NCBI GenBank assembly: GCA_027532905.1
Contig: JAPZUA010000004.1
Location: 370,570-434,569, forward strand
DNA length: 64,000 nucleotides
From: Magnetospirillum sp.
GTDB lineage: Bacteria; Pseudomonadota; Alphaproteobacteria; CACIAM-22H2
Reading direction: 5' to 3'
A program made the position numbers and the translations under genes. Below are positions 1 through 7,873 of the stretch, one piece after another. Below the pieces are notes generated by a model. The model was not told where the DNA came from and searched no databases. It was given only the letters and a program-made list of their open reading frames with translations. Position 1 is the stretch's first letter. Every line of letters begins with the position of its first letter.

Positions 1-474
1 CAGGCTCTCGGGATTGAGATCGTCGAAATCGACGTCGACGATGCGCTCGATCCACGTCGTCTCGAGGGCGGCCGTGCCGCCGATGATCGCAAGATAGACC
101 CCGCCAAGCTCGGCGAATGCGGCAAGCGAAGCTTCGCGCAAACCGCCTTTGCCCACGACGATGCGCACGCCGTATTCGGCCATCAAAGGCCGCGTAAAGC
201 GCTCCATGCGGTCGGACGTGGTGGTGCCGACGCACACGGGCGCGTAGCCCGCGGGCGCTTCGTTCGAGATCGGCACTTTGCGCACGTTGGGGGCCGTGTG
301 GATCACGGCATGGCCGCGCAAATCGAAGCGCGTGCGCCGGCCGCGGTCGAACATGTGGATCTGCGTCGCGTCGCGGATGCCGAAAAGATCGCTTTCGAGC
401 GTGACCGTATCGCCCGCGCGCAATCTGCGGATATCGGCTTCGCTTGCGGGCATGGGCAGCGTGTGATGGGCCAT
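1..474 (-). CDS. Fumarase/L-tartrate dehydratase-type beta subunit (partial)
   Basis: C-terminal-type subunit of a class I, iron-sulfur-dependent fumarase/tartrate dehydratase, which adds or removes water across a C4 dicarboxylate. The 158 codons present start at ATG 474, five bases after the alpha-subunit stop. They contain the family's features: an early stretch reading LRAGDTVTLESDLFGIRDA, a GYAPVCVGTTTSDRME segment typical of the substrate-binding part, and GKGGL further on. The reading frame stays open to the left edge, so roughly the last tens of residues are missing. Its pairing with an alpha subunit makes the family assignment firm. Natural substrate is not readable: fumarate, tartrate or a substituted C4 acid are all possible, and the operon context points to a sulfonated acid. 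Confidence 0.85.
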   Translation of the reverse strand, partial: MAHHTLPMPASEADIRRLRAGDTVTLESDLFGIRDATQIHMFDRGRRTRFDLRGHAVIHTAPNVRKVPISNEAPAGYAPVCVGTTTSDRMERFTRPLMAEYGVRIVVGKGGLREASLAAFAELGGVYLAIIGGTAALETTWIERIVDVDFDDLNPESL

Positions 475-479
475 GGCGG

Positions 480-1364
480 CTAGAACCCGATCGCGAGCCC
501 GTCGGGCGAGAAGGTCGCACTCGCCCGGCGCGCGGAATGGCATTGGATGTTGACGGCCACGGGATTCATCGTGATGTGCGTTGCCGCCGTTTCGACATGC
601 ACGGCAAAGGCCGTCGAATCGCCGCCGAGCCCTTGCGGCCCGATGCCCAGCGTGTTGACGGCCGCCGACAGCAGCTTCTCGAGCTTGGCCCCTTCGGGAT
701 CGCTGCACACCGAGCCAAGCGGGCGCGTGGCCGCGATCTTGGCGATGTGCATGCACAGATCCGACGTGCCCCCGATGCCGACTCCCACGATGGTCGGCGG
801 ACAGACCTTGCCGCCCGCTTCCATCACGCGGTCGATCACGAACGTCTTGATGCCGTCGATCCCGTCGGCCGGGATCAGCATTTTGAGGAACGAGCCGTTC
901 TCCGAGCCCGAGCCTTTCGGGATCATTTCGAGGCGCAGCGTGCGCGGCCGATCCACGAAATCGATATGGATCACCGGCACGCGAATGCCCGACGACGTAT
1001 GCAGATTGACGCGGCTCAGCGGGTGCACGACCGACGAGCGCAGCGGATATTCGCGCGTAGCGCGGGCAACGCCGCGCCCGATCGCCTCTTTGAGCGCGAA
1101 GCCGTCGATCGCCACCTCCTGGCCGATCTCGACATTGAAGATCGGAATGCCGGTGTCTTGGCACAGAAGATTGTCGGTGCGCTCGGCCACGCCGATATTC
1201 TCGATCATCGTCGCGAGCACGGCTTTGGCCGTGTGGCCGGTTTCGGCCGCGTCGAGTTTCGTGAAACCGGCTTTGATGTCGTCGGGCAGCACTTTGAGCG
1301 CGCGGATATAGAGATACTTCGCCGCCTCTTCGATCGCGGCAATATCGACGGCGAACGCGCTCAC
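480..1364 (-). CDS. Fumarase/L-tartrate dehydratase-type alpha subunit, iron-sulfur
   Basis: 294-residue catalytic alpha subunit of a two-subunit class I fumarase/tartrate dehydratase; it pairs with the gene at 1-474. Cysteines expected to hold the 4Fe-4S cluster sit in the segments LLCQDTG (about residue 88), KVCPPTIVG (about 190) and SVCSDPEG (about 222); the GIGPQGLGG motif follows near the C-terminus. Length matches two-subunit tartrate dehydratases and the archaeal-type fumarase. The start ATG overlaps the stop of the upstream ABC permease by four bases (ATGA), so the enzyme is translated with the transporter. Likely role inferred from context: hydration of an unsaturated C4 acid made by the dehydrogenase-like subunits encoded upstream. 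Confidence 0.88.
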   Translation of the reverse strand: MSAFAVDIAAIEEAAKYLYIRALKVLPDDIKAGFTKLDAAETGHTAKAVLATMIENIGVAERTDNLLCQDTGIPIFNVEIGQEVAIDGFALKEAIGRGVARATREYPLRSSVVHPLSRVNLHTSSGIRVPVIHIDFVDRPRTLRLEMIPKGSGSENGSFLKMLIPADGIDGIKTFVIDRVMEAGGKVCPPTIVGVGIGGTSDLCMHIAKIAATRPLGSVCSDPEGAKLEKLLSAAVNTLGIGPQGLGGDSTAFAVHVETAATHITMNPVAVNIQCHSARRASATFSPDGLAIGF

Positions 1365-2242
1365 CGCTGCATGCCCCAGCGGCGCACCGTGCGCGCTTCG
1401 ATGGCGCGGAAGATGACGCCCTCGACGAACAGCCCGATCACGATGACGGTGAGCAGGCCTGCGAACACGTTGGCGGTCTCAAGCAGATTGCGGTTCTCGA
1501 AAATATACCAGCCGAGCCCGCCCGAGCGCGCCGACACGCCGAATACCAGTTCGGCCGCGATCAGCGTGCGCCAGGCGAACGCCCAGCCGATCTTGAGCCC
1601 CGCCAGGATCGACGGGAACGCAGCCGGGATCAGGATCGCCATCACGTAGCGTACGCCGGTGAGGCCGTAATTCTGCCCCGCCATGCGCAGCGTGTCGCTG
1701 ACCGATTTGAAGCCCGTATGCGTGTTGAGCGCGACTGCCCAAAGGACCGAATGCACGATCACGAACACGAGCGAGGGAAGGCCGAGCCCGAACCACAGCA
1801 ACGCAAGCGGCAGCAAAGCGATCGCCGGCAGCGGGTTGAACATGGCCGTGAGCGTGGAGAGCAGATCGTTGCCGAAGCGCGTGGAGACCGCGAGCGTAGT
1901 GAACACAGCCGCAAGGGCGAGGCCGCATCCGTAGCCGATCAGCAGCACCTGCAAGGTGGTGAGCATGCGCCCGAACAGCGGGCCTTTGGCGAAGGCCAGG
2001 TAGAACGCCTCGACCACTTCGCTGAAAGGCGGGAACATCAGCGGATTGTTGAGGTAACGCGCATAGAGTTCCCACGCGATCGCCAAACTCGCAACGACCA
2101 CAAACCGCCGCACGCCGGTCACGTTCCAGATGCGCTCGAACATCGACAGCGGGCGTTGCACCTCGCCGAACTGCGCGGCGGCAACGTCCGTCACTTCGTA
2201 TTCGGGGCGCACATGCGGCGCGATCTTGTCGGCTTTACCCAT
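1361..2242 (-). CDS. ABC transporter permease, NitT/TauT (sulfonate/nitrate) type
   Basis: 293-residue inner-membrane permease of a NitT/TauT-family importer. Several hydrophobic membrane spans are visible, and the cytoplasmic coupling loop occurs around LAGLKIGWAFAWRTLIAAELVFG. The chosen ATG at 2242 (MGKADKIAPH) overlaps the ATPase stop by eight bases; an upstream in-frame start would run deep into the ATPase gene and is less likely. It works with the ATPase at 2235-3026 and the periplasmic binding protein at 3033-4052. In SsuC/TauC relatives the substrate is an alkanesulfonate or taurine, so a sulfonated acid is the favoured ligand here, but nitrate-, pyrimidine- and aromatic-acid-transporting relatives exist. 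Confidence 0.88.
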   Translation of the reverse strand: MGKADKIAPHVRPEYEVTDVAAAQFGEVQRPLSMFERIWNVTGVRRFVVVASLAIAWELYARYLNNPLMFPPFSEVVEAFYLAFAKGPLFGRMLTTLQVLLIGYGCGLALAAVFTTLAVSTRFGNDLLSTLTAMFNPLPAIALLPLALLWFGLGLPSLVFVIVHSVLWAVALNTHTGFKSVSDTLRMAGQNYGLTGVRYVMAILIPAAFPSILAGLKIGWAFAWRTLIAAELVFGVSARSGGLGWYIFENRNLLETANVFAGLLTVIVIGLFVEGVIFRAIEARTVRRWGMQR

Positions 2243-3026
2243 GCGCGTCGGCCTCCACGGGTTCGACCGCTTCGGCAAACAGCATGTCGTGGATGCGGCG
2301 CTGCAGCGCTTGGAACTCGACCCCGCCTTGCGTCGTATGGTCGAACTGGTGGCAGTTGAGCTCGGCCTTCACGCGGCCCGGATGCGGCGACAGCACGAGG
2401 ATGCGGCTGCCGACGACGATCGCTTCTTCGATCGAATGCGTGACGAACAGCACCGTGAAGCGCACGTCGTCCCACAATTCGAGCAGCTCTTCTTGCATCT
2501 TGCGCCGCGTGAGTGCGTCCAGCGCCGCGTAGGGTTCGTCCATCAGCAGAATATCCGGCTCCATCGCCATCGCGCGCGCGATGGCCACGCGCTGCTTCAT
2601 GCCGCCCGACAGCATGTGCGGATAGACATCGATGAATTTCGTGAGATTGACCTTGGCGATGAAGTCGCGCGCGCGCTCGGCCGCCTGGGCCCGGTTCCAT
2701 TTGCCGGCACACAGCATCGGGAACATCACGTTCTGGTGCACGGTCTTCCAGGGCAGCAGCTGGTCGAATTCCTGGAACACCATCATGCGGTCGGGGCCGG
2801 GCGCTTTCACCTCGCGGCCGTTGAGCGCGATGCGCCCTTCGACCGGCTGCATGAAGCCCGCCACCCCTTTGAGCAGCGTGGATTTGCCGCAGCCCGACGG
2901 CCCCAACAGCACGAAGCGGTCGCCGCGCTCGACCGCAAAGCTCACGCGCCACGTCGCCGTCACGAGATGTTCGGCGGTCTTGTACTGCAGCGTGACGCCA
3001 CCGACCTTCAGGAGCGGTTCGGACAT
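2235..3026 (-). CDS. ABC transporter ATP-binding protein, NitT/TauT type
   Basis: 263-residue cytoplasmic ATPase that powers the importer. Walker A is GPSGCGKST (about residue 42), the signature is LSGGMKQR, Walker B ends LLMDEPYAALD, and the switch histidine lies in FVTHSIEEA. Length and motif order match SsuB/TauB/NrtD proteins. The C-terminal tail of about 40 residues after the H-loop is usual for this group. It starts six bases after the binding-protein stop and overlaps the permease start by eight bases, so binding protein, ATPase and permease are one translational unit. Confidence 0.93.
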   Translation of the reverse strand: MSEPLLKVGGVTLQYKTAEHLVTATWRVSFAVERGDRFVLLGPSGCGKSTLLKGVAGFMQPVEGRIALNGREVKAPGPDRMMVFQEFDQLLPWKTVHQNVMFPMLCAGKWNRAQAAERARDFIAKVNLTKFIDVYPHMLSGGMKQRVAIARAMAMEPDILLMDEPYAALDALTRRKMQEELLELWDDVRFTVLFVTHSIEEAIVVGSRILVLSPHPGRVKAELNCHQFDHTTQGGVEFQALQRRIHDMLFAEAVEPVEADAHG

Positions 3027-3032
3027 GGGCGT

Positions 3033-4052
3033 TCAGGACCCTTGTGCTGCGTGCAGTTCGGGGAAGAACATGTCCTTCCAGTCGGCGGGTGCTTCGCGGA
3101 TCGTGCCGGTGCGCGCCATGAAGGTCGCGTATTTCATCGTGTTGTTGGGCACGGTCGTGAAGACGTGCTGCGGATCGTTTAGGAGCTGCATCACAAATTC
3201 TTTGGGCGGCGCACCGCGTTCGACGCGCGCATAGATGTCGGCGGCGAGGCTCTTGTCGCGGTTGATGAGCGCTTGCGCTTCGGCGAGTGCGGCCACGAAC
3301 GCCGCATAGACGCGCGGGTTCTGCTCGCGCACGCGCGCGGTCGTCCACATGAAATTGAACGAGGCGGGCCCGCCCAGCACTTCGTAGTTGGTCAGCACGC
3401 GCGTCACGCGCGCATCCTGCAGCTGCTGGTTCTGGAACGGCGGCGAGCCAAAATGCGCCGTGATCTCGCTGCGGCCCGACATCATCGCGTTCATTGCGTC
3501 GGGGTGCGACATCGAGACGGTGATGTTGTCCAGCTTGGCGTGCTGGCCCATCCCGAACACGCGCTCGCATTCCATCTGCAGCGTGATCGCCTGGATCGAC
3601 ACGCGCACCGCCGGCAGGCCGATGCGGTCCTTGTCGGTGAAGTCGCGAACCGTCTTCACGGCCGGATTGACCGTGTTGAGATAGAGCGGCAGCGAATTGA
3701 GCGATCCCACGCCCCGCACATTGAGGCTGCCCTTGGTGCGCGCCCACAACACGATCATCGGCCCCACGCCGCCGCCCGCGAATTCAAGGCTGCCGGAAAT
3801 CAGCGCGTCGTTGATGGGGGCACCGCCTGAAAACTGCAGCCAGTTTGTTTTGACCTCGAGGCCCGCGGCGCGCGCGTGCTTCTCGATCAGATTCTGGTCT
3901 TCCATCACCATTAGCGGCAGATAGGAGATCCCGAATTGTTTGGCGATGCGCACCTCGCGCACCTCGCTTTGGGCGCGCAAGATTTTGGGTGCGGCGACGA
4001 GCGACGCGGCACCCAGCAACACGGCACGGCGAGCAGGCATGATCGGCTTCAT
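3033..4052 (-). CDS. ABC transporter substrate-binding protein, NitT/TauT type
   Basis: 339-residue periplasmic solute-binding protein of the adjacent importer. The start ATG at 4052 follows a strong GGGGGAG ribosome site; a longer in-frame start at 4100 would read through that site and is rejected. The N-terminus has an export signal with two arginines (PARRAVLLGAASLVAAPKI) followed by the hydrophobic core, compatible with Tat or Sec export. The mature part shows the family's early pattern, FGISYLPLMVMEDQ, and later GGGVGPMIVLWARTKG. The ligand cannot be read from sequence. Operon position between an anion exporter and the ATPase suggests an organic anion, probably a sulfonate. Confidence 0.85.
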   Translation of the reverse strand: MKPIMPARRAVLLGAASLVAAPKILRAQSEVREVRIAKQFGISYLPLMVMEDQNLIEKHARAAGLEVKTNWLQFSGGAPINDALISGSLEFAGGGVGPMIVLWARTKGSLNVRGVGSLNSLPLYLNTVNPAVKTVRDFTDKDRIGLPAVRVSIQAITLQMECERVFGMGQHAKLDNITVSMSHPDAMNAMMSGRSEITAHFGSPPFQNQQLQDARVTRVLTNYEVLGGPASFNFMWTTARVREQNPRVYAAFVAALAEAQALINRDKSLAADIYARVERGAPPKEFVMQLLNDPQHVFTTVPNNTMKYATFMARTGTIREAPADWKDMFFPELHAAQGS

Positions 4053-4100
4053 GGCGTTGTCTCCCCCTTTTGGCGAAACGAAGTCTTCTTGTTGGGCCAA

Positions 4101-4826
4101 TTACAGCACCAAACCCACGCCCGACGCTAGCAGCAAGGCAAGCACGATATTGCTGAATTGTTTGTCGTCGATCCTTCGATAAAATTTAAGGCCGAGCCAA
4201 ACGCCGAGTGCGACGGCCGGCAGGCACAGCCAGAAATCGGCGACCGCCTGGGGGCCGATCGCATCCTGGCTCAAAAGGGCGAGCAAGGCTGCCGCCTGCA
4301 TCGCCAGAATATAGGGCTGGTAGACGGCACGCTGCGCGTCTTTGGGCCAACCGCGCAAGCCCGCCCAAATCGTGGGCACCGCACCCGAAAGCCCGGCAAG
4401 CCCGCCCATCGTACCGCCGATAAAGCCCACGAACCCGTCGAGCATGCGCCCGCCCGCCGCGATCGGGCGCAGTTCGCCCGCCAAAAGGCGCAAGCTCGCA
4501 TAAGCGATCAGGAATATGCCGATCGCCTGTTTAAGCGGTTCGGCCGGAACGAGATTCAGCAAGGCGATCCCGAGCGGAATGCCGATGATACCGCCGACCA
4601 AAAAGGGAGAAAGGCGCCGCCAATCGAGGCCAGCGCGCAGCGACCAGATCGAAAAACACTGCGCGAGCAGGCTTGCCGCAAGCACCAGCGGCGTGGCGTC
4701 GATGGGATCGCGAAAATGCAGGAACGTGGCCGAGGCAACCAGCGCAAATGCAAAGCCGGCAAGGCCCGAGGCGAAGGCGGCAACGAAGGCGCCCGCAACC
4801 AGCCACAAATCGCCCGCGATCTCCAT
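4101..4826 (-). CDS. TauE/SafE-family anion (sulfite) exporter
   Basis: 241-residue integral membrane protein of the TauE/SafE family, members of which export sulfite, sulfoacetate or related anions. The sequence is almost wholly hydrophobic with about seven to eight spans, and carries the family's paired glycine-rich repeats (GGIIGIPLGIALL in the N-terminal half, GGTMGGLAGLSGAVPTIWAGLRG in the second). The ATG directly follows the TGA of the upstream membrane-anchor gene, so it is co-transcribed. In sulfonate-degrading operons an exporter of this family disposes of released sulfite, which fits the sulfo-lyase-like enzyme encoded at the head of this operon. A second family member is at 15081-15827. 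Confidence 0.85.
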   Translation of the reverse strand: MEIAGDLWLVAGAFVAAFASGLAGFAFALVASATFLHFRDPIDATPLVLAASLLAQCFSIWSLRAGLDWRRLSPFLVGGIIGIPLGIALLNLVPAEPLKQAIGIFLIAYASLRLLAGELRPIAAGGRMLDGFVGFIGGTMGGLAGLSGAVPTIWAGLRGWPKDAQRAVYQPYILAMQAAALLALLSQDAIGPQAVADFWLCLPAVALGVWLGLKFYRRIDDKQFSNIVLALLLASGVGLVL

Positions 4827-5174
4827 TCAGGCGACGGCGTTCAGCAAAAACAGCAGCCCTGCTGCGAGTGCAAAAAACGCGGACAAGGCGACGGCGTTTT
4901 TCTGGCCGGCATTCCAGGCCAGAAACTCGATCGCCATCACGCGCAAACCCCCCGCGAGATGGGCGGCGAGCAGCACCACCAATCCGGTCTCGACGAGCTT
5001 GAGGGCCGGATGGGCGGTCCATGCGAGCAGGCTGTCGAGGGCTGCTTCGCTCTCGAGCGCCAGTCCCAAGGCCCAAAAATGCGCAGGCAGAAACGCCGCC
5101 AGCGCCACACCCGAGACCCGATGGATCGCAAAGGCCCACCAGGTCGGATGATTGCGATAGGCGCTGCGGCTCAT
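4827..5174 (-). CDS. Succinate dehydrogenase-type cytochrome b membrane anchor (second)
   Basis: 115-residue membrane anchor with three predicted spans. It carries the SdhC-type heme/quinone motif HRVSG near residue 18 followed by a histidine about eleven residues on, and a second HLAGGLR motif near residue 72. Such anchors carry electrons from the iron-sulfur subunit to quinone in the inner membrane. The ATG overlaps the stop of the preceding anchor gene by four bases. Two short anchors beside an iron-sulfur subunit is a four-subunit succinate dehydrogenase layout, but no flavoprotein gene is present in the window. It could serve a substrate other than succinate. Confidence 0.75.
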   Translation of the reverse strand: MSRSAYRNHPTWWAFAIHRVSGVALAAFLPAHFWALGLALESEAALDSLLAWTAHPALKLVETGLVVLLAAHLAGGLRVMAIEFLAWNAGQKNAVALSAFFALAAGLLFLLNAVA

Positions 5175-5512
5175 GCAACGAGCCCTGCGACAGCGCGCCA
5201 GCCGAACCAAGCGAGGAAACACGCGAACGCCGCAAGGGCCGCATCGAGTGCGCGCCCCTGCCAGCCGAGCGTTTCGCGCAAGATTGTGCGCAAGCCGATG
5301 GGTGCGTGCACGGCAACGGCTGCGACGAACAGGCCGTAGAAAAGCGCCAACGCGACCGAGCCGCGCGTGCGGCCGAGGATTTCGGCGGCACTGAGCCCGC
5401 CTTGCACGGCATAGATGTTCGTCGCCAGATGCGCCGCGACACACAAGGCCAACACGGCCGCACTCGCGCGCTGCAGCGCCCATAGAGCGACCTCGAAACG
5501 CGTGCGCCTCAC
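5171..5512 (-). CDS. Succinate dehydrogenase-type cytochrome b membrane anchor (first)
   Basis: 113-residue membrane anchor starting at GTG 5512, which overlaps the iron-sulfur subunit stop by four bases (GTGA). Three hydrophobic spans are visible. QRASA near the N-terminus followed by a histidine, and a HAPIGLR motif near residue 72, match the heme-b and quinone-site pattern of SdhC/SdhD proteins. It lacks the N-terminal extension seen in some classical SdhD proteins. Together with the 115-residue anchor it probably forms a heterodimeric cytochrome b. Because the gene begins at GTG and overlaps its neighbour, it is easy to miss in automated annotation. Confidence 0.75.
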   Translation of the reverse strand: MRRTRFEVALWALQRASAAVLALCVAAHLATNIYAVQGGLSAAEILGRTRGSVALALFYGLFVAAVAVHAPIGLRTILRETLGWQGRALDAALAAFACFLAWFGWRAVAGLVA

Positions 5513-6219
5513 AATTCGCCCTTCAGCAAAGCGCCCAAGGCCGCCCGCTTGAGGCCTGCGATCGCGGCACTCGGATTGAGTCCTTTGGGGCAATGGGCGC
5601 GGCAGGATTGCTGCGTGTGGCAGGCATGGCAGCCCGCATCGCCCGCCACCGCCGCAAGGCGCGCCTGCTTGCCGCCGTCGCGCACGTCGTTCTGCAAGGT
5701 CCACGCGCGGTTGAGCGCAGCCGGCCCCAGGTAATCGGGGTTCCACGCGGCCACGTCGCAAGCCGAATAGCACACCGCACAGCCGATGCATTCGATGCCC
5801 GCATCGGCGGCAACGCGTGCTGCCGTGTCGGGGCGTACCGCGACAAAATCACTGCCGGGTGCGGCCGTCGGTTTGAAACTGCCTTCGGCCTTGGCCCATT
5901 TGTCAAAGAACGGCGCGAGGTCGGCGACGAGATCTTTGACGATGGGCAGATTCTTGAGCGGCTCGATCGTCAAGACATCGTCTTCAAGTTTTGCCACGTG
6001 CGTGCGACAGGTCCAGCGCGGCTTGCCGTTCACGGTCATCGCACAGCTGCCGCACATGCCCACGCGGCACGCGAAGCGGTAGGACAGCGTGGGATCGAGC
6101 GTGCGCTGGATGTAGGTGACGAGATCGAGCACGGTTTGGTTCGCACGGCGGGGGACGGCGAAGGACTGGTAGCTGCCCTCCGCCGTACCCCGCCAAACGC
6201 GGACTTCGATCGTGCCCAA
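5509..6219 (-). CDS. Succinate dehydrogenase/fumarate reductase-type iron-sulfur subunit
   Basis: 236-residue electron-transfer subunit. The N-terminal ferredoxin domain has CRVGMCGSC and a later TCRTHV cysteine for the 2Fe-2S cluster (about residues 58-81). The C-terminal domain has CIGCAVCYSAC and the pair CHACH/CPKGLNP for the 4Fe-4S and 3Fe-4S clusters. The start is a TTG at 6219 (LGTIEVRVWRG), 14 bases after the sulfo-lyase beta stop; upstream in-frame codons lie inside that gene. Normally this subunit docks a flavoprotein dehydrogenase. None is in view, so it probably lies left of the window or elsewhere. It links oxidation of an operon-specific substrate to the quinone pool. Confidence 0.82.
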   Translation of the reverse strand: MGTIEVRVWRGTAEGSYQSFAVPRRANQTVLDLVTYIQRTLDPTLSYRFACRVGMCGSCAMTVNGKPRWTCRTHVAKLEDDVLTIEPLKNLPIVKDLVADLAPFFDKWAKAEGSFKPTAAPGSDFVAVRPDTAARVAADAGIECIGCAVCYSACDVAAWNPDYLGPAALNRAWTLQNDVRDGGKQARLAAVAGDAGCHACHTQQSCRAHCPKGLNPSAAIAGLKRAALGALLKGEL

Positions 6220-6233
6220 CCGCCCGTACCGCC

Positions 6234-7442
6234 TTAGGCGCTTTGGTAGAGCTTGGTCATCACGAACTCGCGATGGCCCAAAGCTTCGGCGCAGGTGTAG
6301 CGGCCGTTGCACACGCGGATCATCACGTCGATGAGGCGGTCGCCCGCCTCGTCGAGATCCATCTCGCGGCGCAGGATGCCCGACACGTCGAGGTCGATAT
6401 GCTCGGGCATCAGGCGCGCGGTCTTCGGATTGGCCGTGAGCTTGATCACGGGCTCGATCGGGTTACCGATCACGTTGCCCTGGCCGGTCGGGAACAGGTG
6501 CACGACGAAGCCCGCTGCCGCTTGCAGGGTCACGCATTCGGCGGCCGCCGACGACGTATCCATGAAGTAGAGACCCTTGCCCTTGGCCGGCATTTCGGCC
6601 GGGCCCAGCACGTCCACGTATTTGGTCTTGTGGCCGATCTTCTGGAAATTGCCGAAGGCCTTTTCCTCGATCGTCGTGAGGCCGCCCGCAATGTTGCCCT
6701 TGGTCGGCTGCGAGTCCGACAGATCGTCGGTCTTGTAGCGCTCGATCATGCCTTGGTAGGCGTTGAACACGCCCATGAACTTATCGGCGACGTTTTTGTT
6801 GAGCGCGCGCTTGACCATTTCGGTCTCGGCACCCGTGAGCTCGGACGTCTCGCCGAAGCAGGTGGTGGCCCCCATCGGATCGATCTTGTCGATGAGGTTG
6901 CCGACCGTCGGGCACGAGGCAAGGCCCGACGTCGTGTCGGATTCGCCGCACTTGGTCGAAACCCAAAGCTCGTCGATCGTGCATTCCTCGCGCTGCTTTT
7001 CCGTCGCCCACATCACGAATTGCTGGGCAACGCGGCTGGCCGCTTCGATGGTTTTGAGATCGCCGTTGCCTTCGATCGCGAAGCCCTGAACGGGCTTGCC
7101 GGTCTTGGCAATGCCGTCCACGACGCGCGCGGTCCAGCCGGGCTCGATGCCGATCACGACCACGGCGGCGACGTTGGCGTTGCAGCCCGTGCCGATGAGC
7201 GTGCGGAAATGCAGGGCAAGATCCTCGCCGAACTGCAGACGCCCATAGGCGTGCGGCAGCGCCATCGTGCCCTTGATGTTGTTGGCGACCGCCTCGGCGG
7301 CCGAGTTCGACAGATCGTCGAGCGGCAGCACGATGACGTGGTTGCGGATGCCGACACGACCGTTCTCGCGGCGATAGCCCATGAAGGGCAGTTTGCCGAC
7401 CGAACGCGTGCGCTTTTTGATGATAGCTGGGGCTTTGGCCAT
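6234..7442 (-). CDS. suyB: UxaA-family lyase, large subunit; (2R)-sulfolactate sulfo-lyase beta-like
   Basis: 402-residue large subunit of a UxaA/altronate-dehydratase-family lyase. ATG 7442 is chosen because AAGGAG lies seven bases upstream; a GTG at 7481 is the alternative. The body resembles SuyB more than sugar-acid dehydratases: [15 protein letters not shown] at the N-terminus, [21 protein letters not shown] in the middle, [13 protein letters not shown], and the C-terminal [12 protein letters not shown]. SuyAB cleaves (R)-sulfolactate to pyruvate and sulfite, a beta-elimination of sulfite from a 2-hydroxy-3-sulfo acid. The sulfite exporter and sulfonate-type importer downstream support that chemistry. 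Altronate or galactarate dehydration is the alternative. The family call is firm; the sulfo-lyase call is from memory of the family and context. Confidence 0.7.
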   Translation of the reverse strand: MAKAPAIIKKRTRSVGKLPFMGYRRENGRVGIRNHVIVLPLDDLSNSAAEAVANNIKGTMALPHAYGRLQFGEDLALHFRTLIGTGCNANVAAVVVIGIEPGWTARVVDGIAKTGKPVQGFAIEGNGDLKTIEAASRVAQQFVMWATEKQREECTIDELWVSTKCGESDTTSGLASCPTVGNLIDKIDPMGATTCFGETSELTGAETEMVKRALNKNVADKFMGVFNAYQGMIERYKTDDLSDSQPTKGNIAGGLTTIEEKAFGNFQKIGHKTKYVDVLGPAEMPAKGKGLYFMDTSSAAAECVTLQAAAGFVVHLFPTGQGNVIGNPIEPVIKLTANPKTARLMPEHIDLDVSGILRREMDLDEAGDRLIDVMIRVCNGRYTCAEALGHREFVMTKLYQSA

Positions 7443-7483
7443 GGGCCGCTCCTTATTGTTCGTCGATTCGCTTAAGGGCACGC

Positions 7484-7768
7484 TTACCAGCGCTTGGTCT
7501 TCATGTTGTGGACATGGACATGGTCGCCTTTTTTGGCGTCCGCCACGATGCGGCCGATATCGTGCCCGTATTTGAGGACCGTATCGCCCTTCTTGAGATC
7601 GACGAGGGCGATCTTGTGGCCGAGCGGAATGGCTTTGAGTGCCTTGAGCTTGACCGTGCCGTCGCCTTCCATGAGCCAGCCTTCGAGCGTGGCGCCGGGC
7701 TTGACGTCTTCGACGACGATCACGCCGACCGTGTCTTTTTTGTCGTGGACGATGAATTGGGTCGCCAT
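7484..7768 (-). CDS. suyA: SAF-domain small subunit of UxaA-type lyase; sulfolactate sulfo-lyase alpha-like
   Basis: 94-residue SAF-domain protein forming the small subunit of the lyase encoded just downstream. The family pattern is visible in [23 protein letters not shown] and YGHDIGRI (residues about 12-72). In single-chain altronate dehydratases this domain is fused at the N-terminus; a separate gene of this size followed by a large subunit is the SuyA/SuyB layout. ATG 7768 follows a strong AGGGGAGG ribosome site. As first gene of the minus-strand operon it faces the divergent GntR regulator across about 105 bases. Confidence 0.72.
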   Translation of the reverse strand: MATQFIVHDKKDTVGVIVVEDVKPGATLEGWLMEGDGTVKLKALKAIPLGHKIALVDLKKGDTVLKYGHDIGRIVADAKKGDHVHVHNMKTKRW

Positions 7769-7852
7769 GTCCCTCCCCTTGATGCTGTTGCTTTTGGTTT
7801 TTCCGAGATGGTTGCGAACGCTAGGGCGCCCGGCGTTCTTGCGTCAATCGTA

Positions 7853-7871
7853 TCTTCTATCTTATAGAAGA
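7853..7871. promoter_or_regulatory. Perfect palindrome, probable GntR operator
   Basis: An 8-base arm TCTTCTAT and its exact reverse complement ATAGAAGA are separated by CTT. The site ends two bases before the ATG of the GntR gene and lies between that gene and the suyA-like operon. This is the usual place for an autoregulatory operator that also controls the divergent operon. There is no room for a conventional ribosome site between it and the ATG. Confidence 0.6.
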
Positions 7872-7873
7872 CT

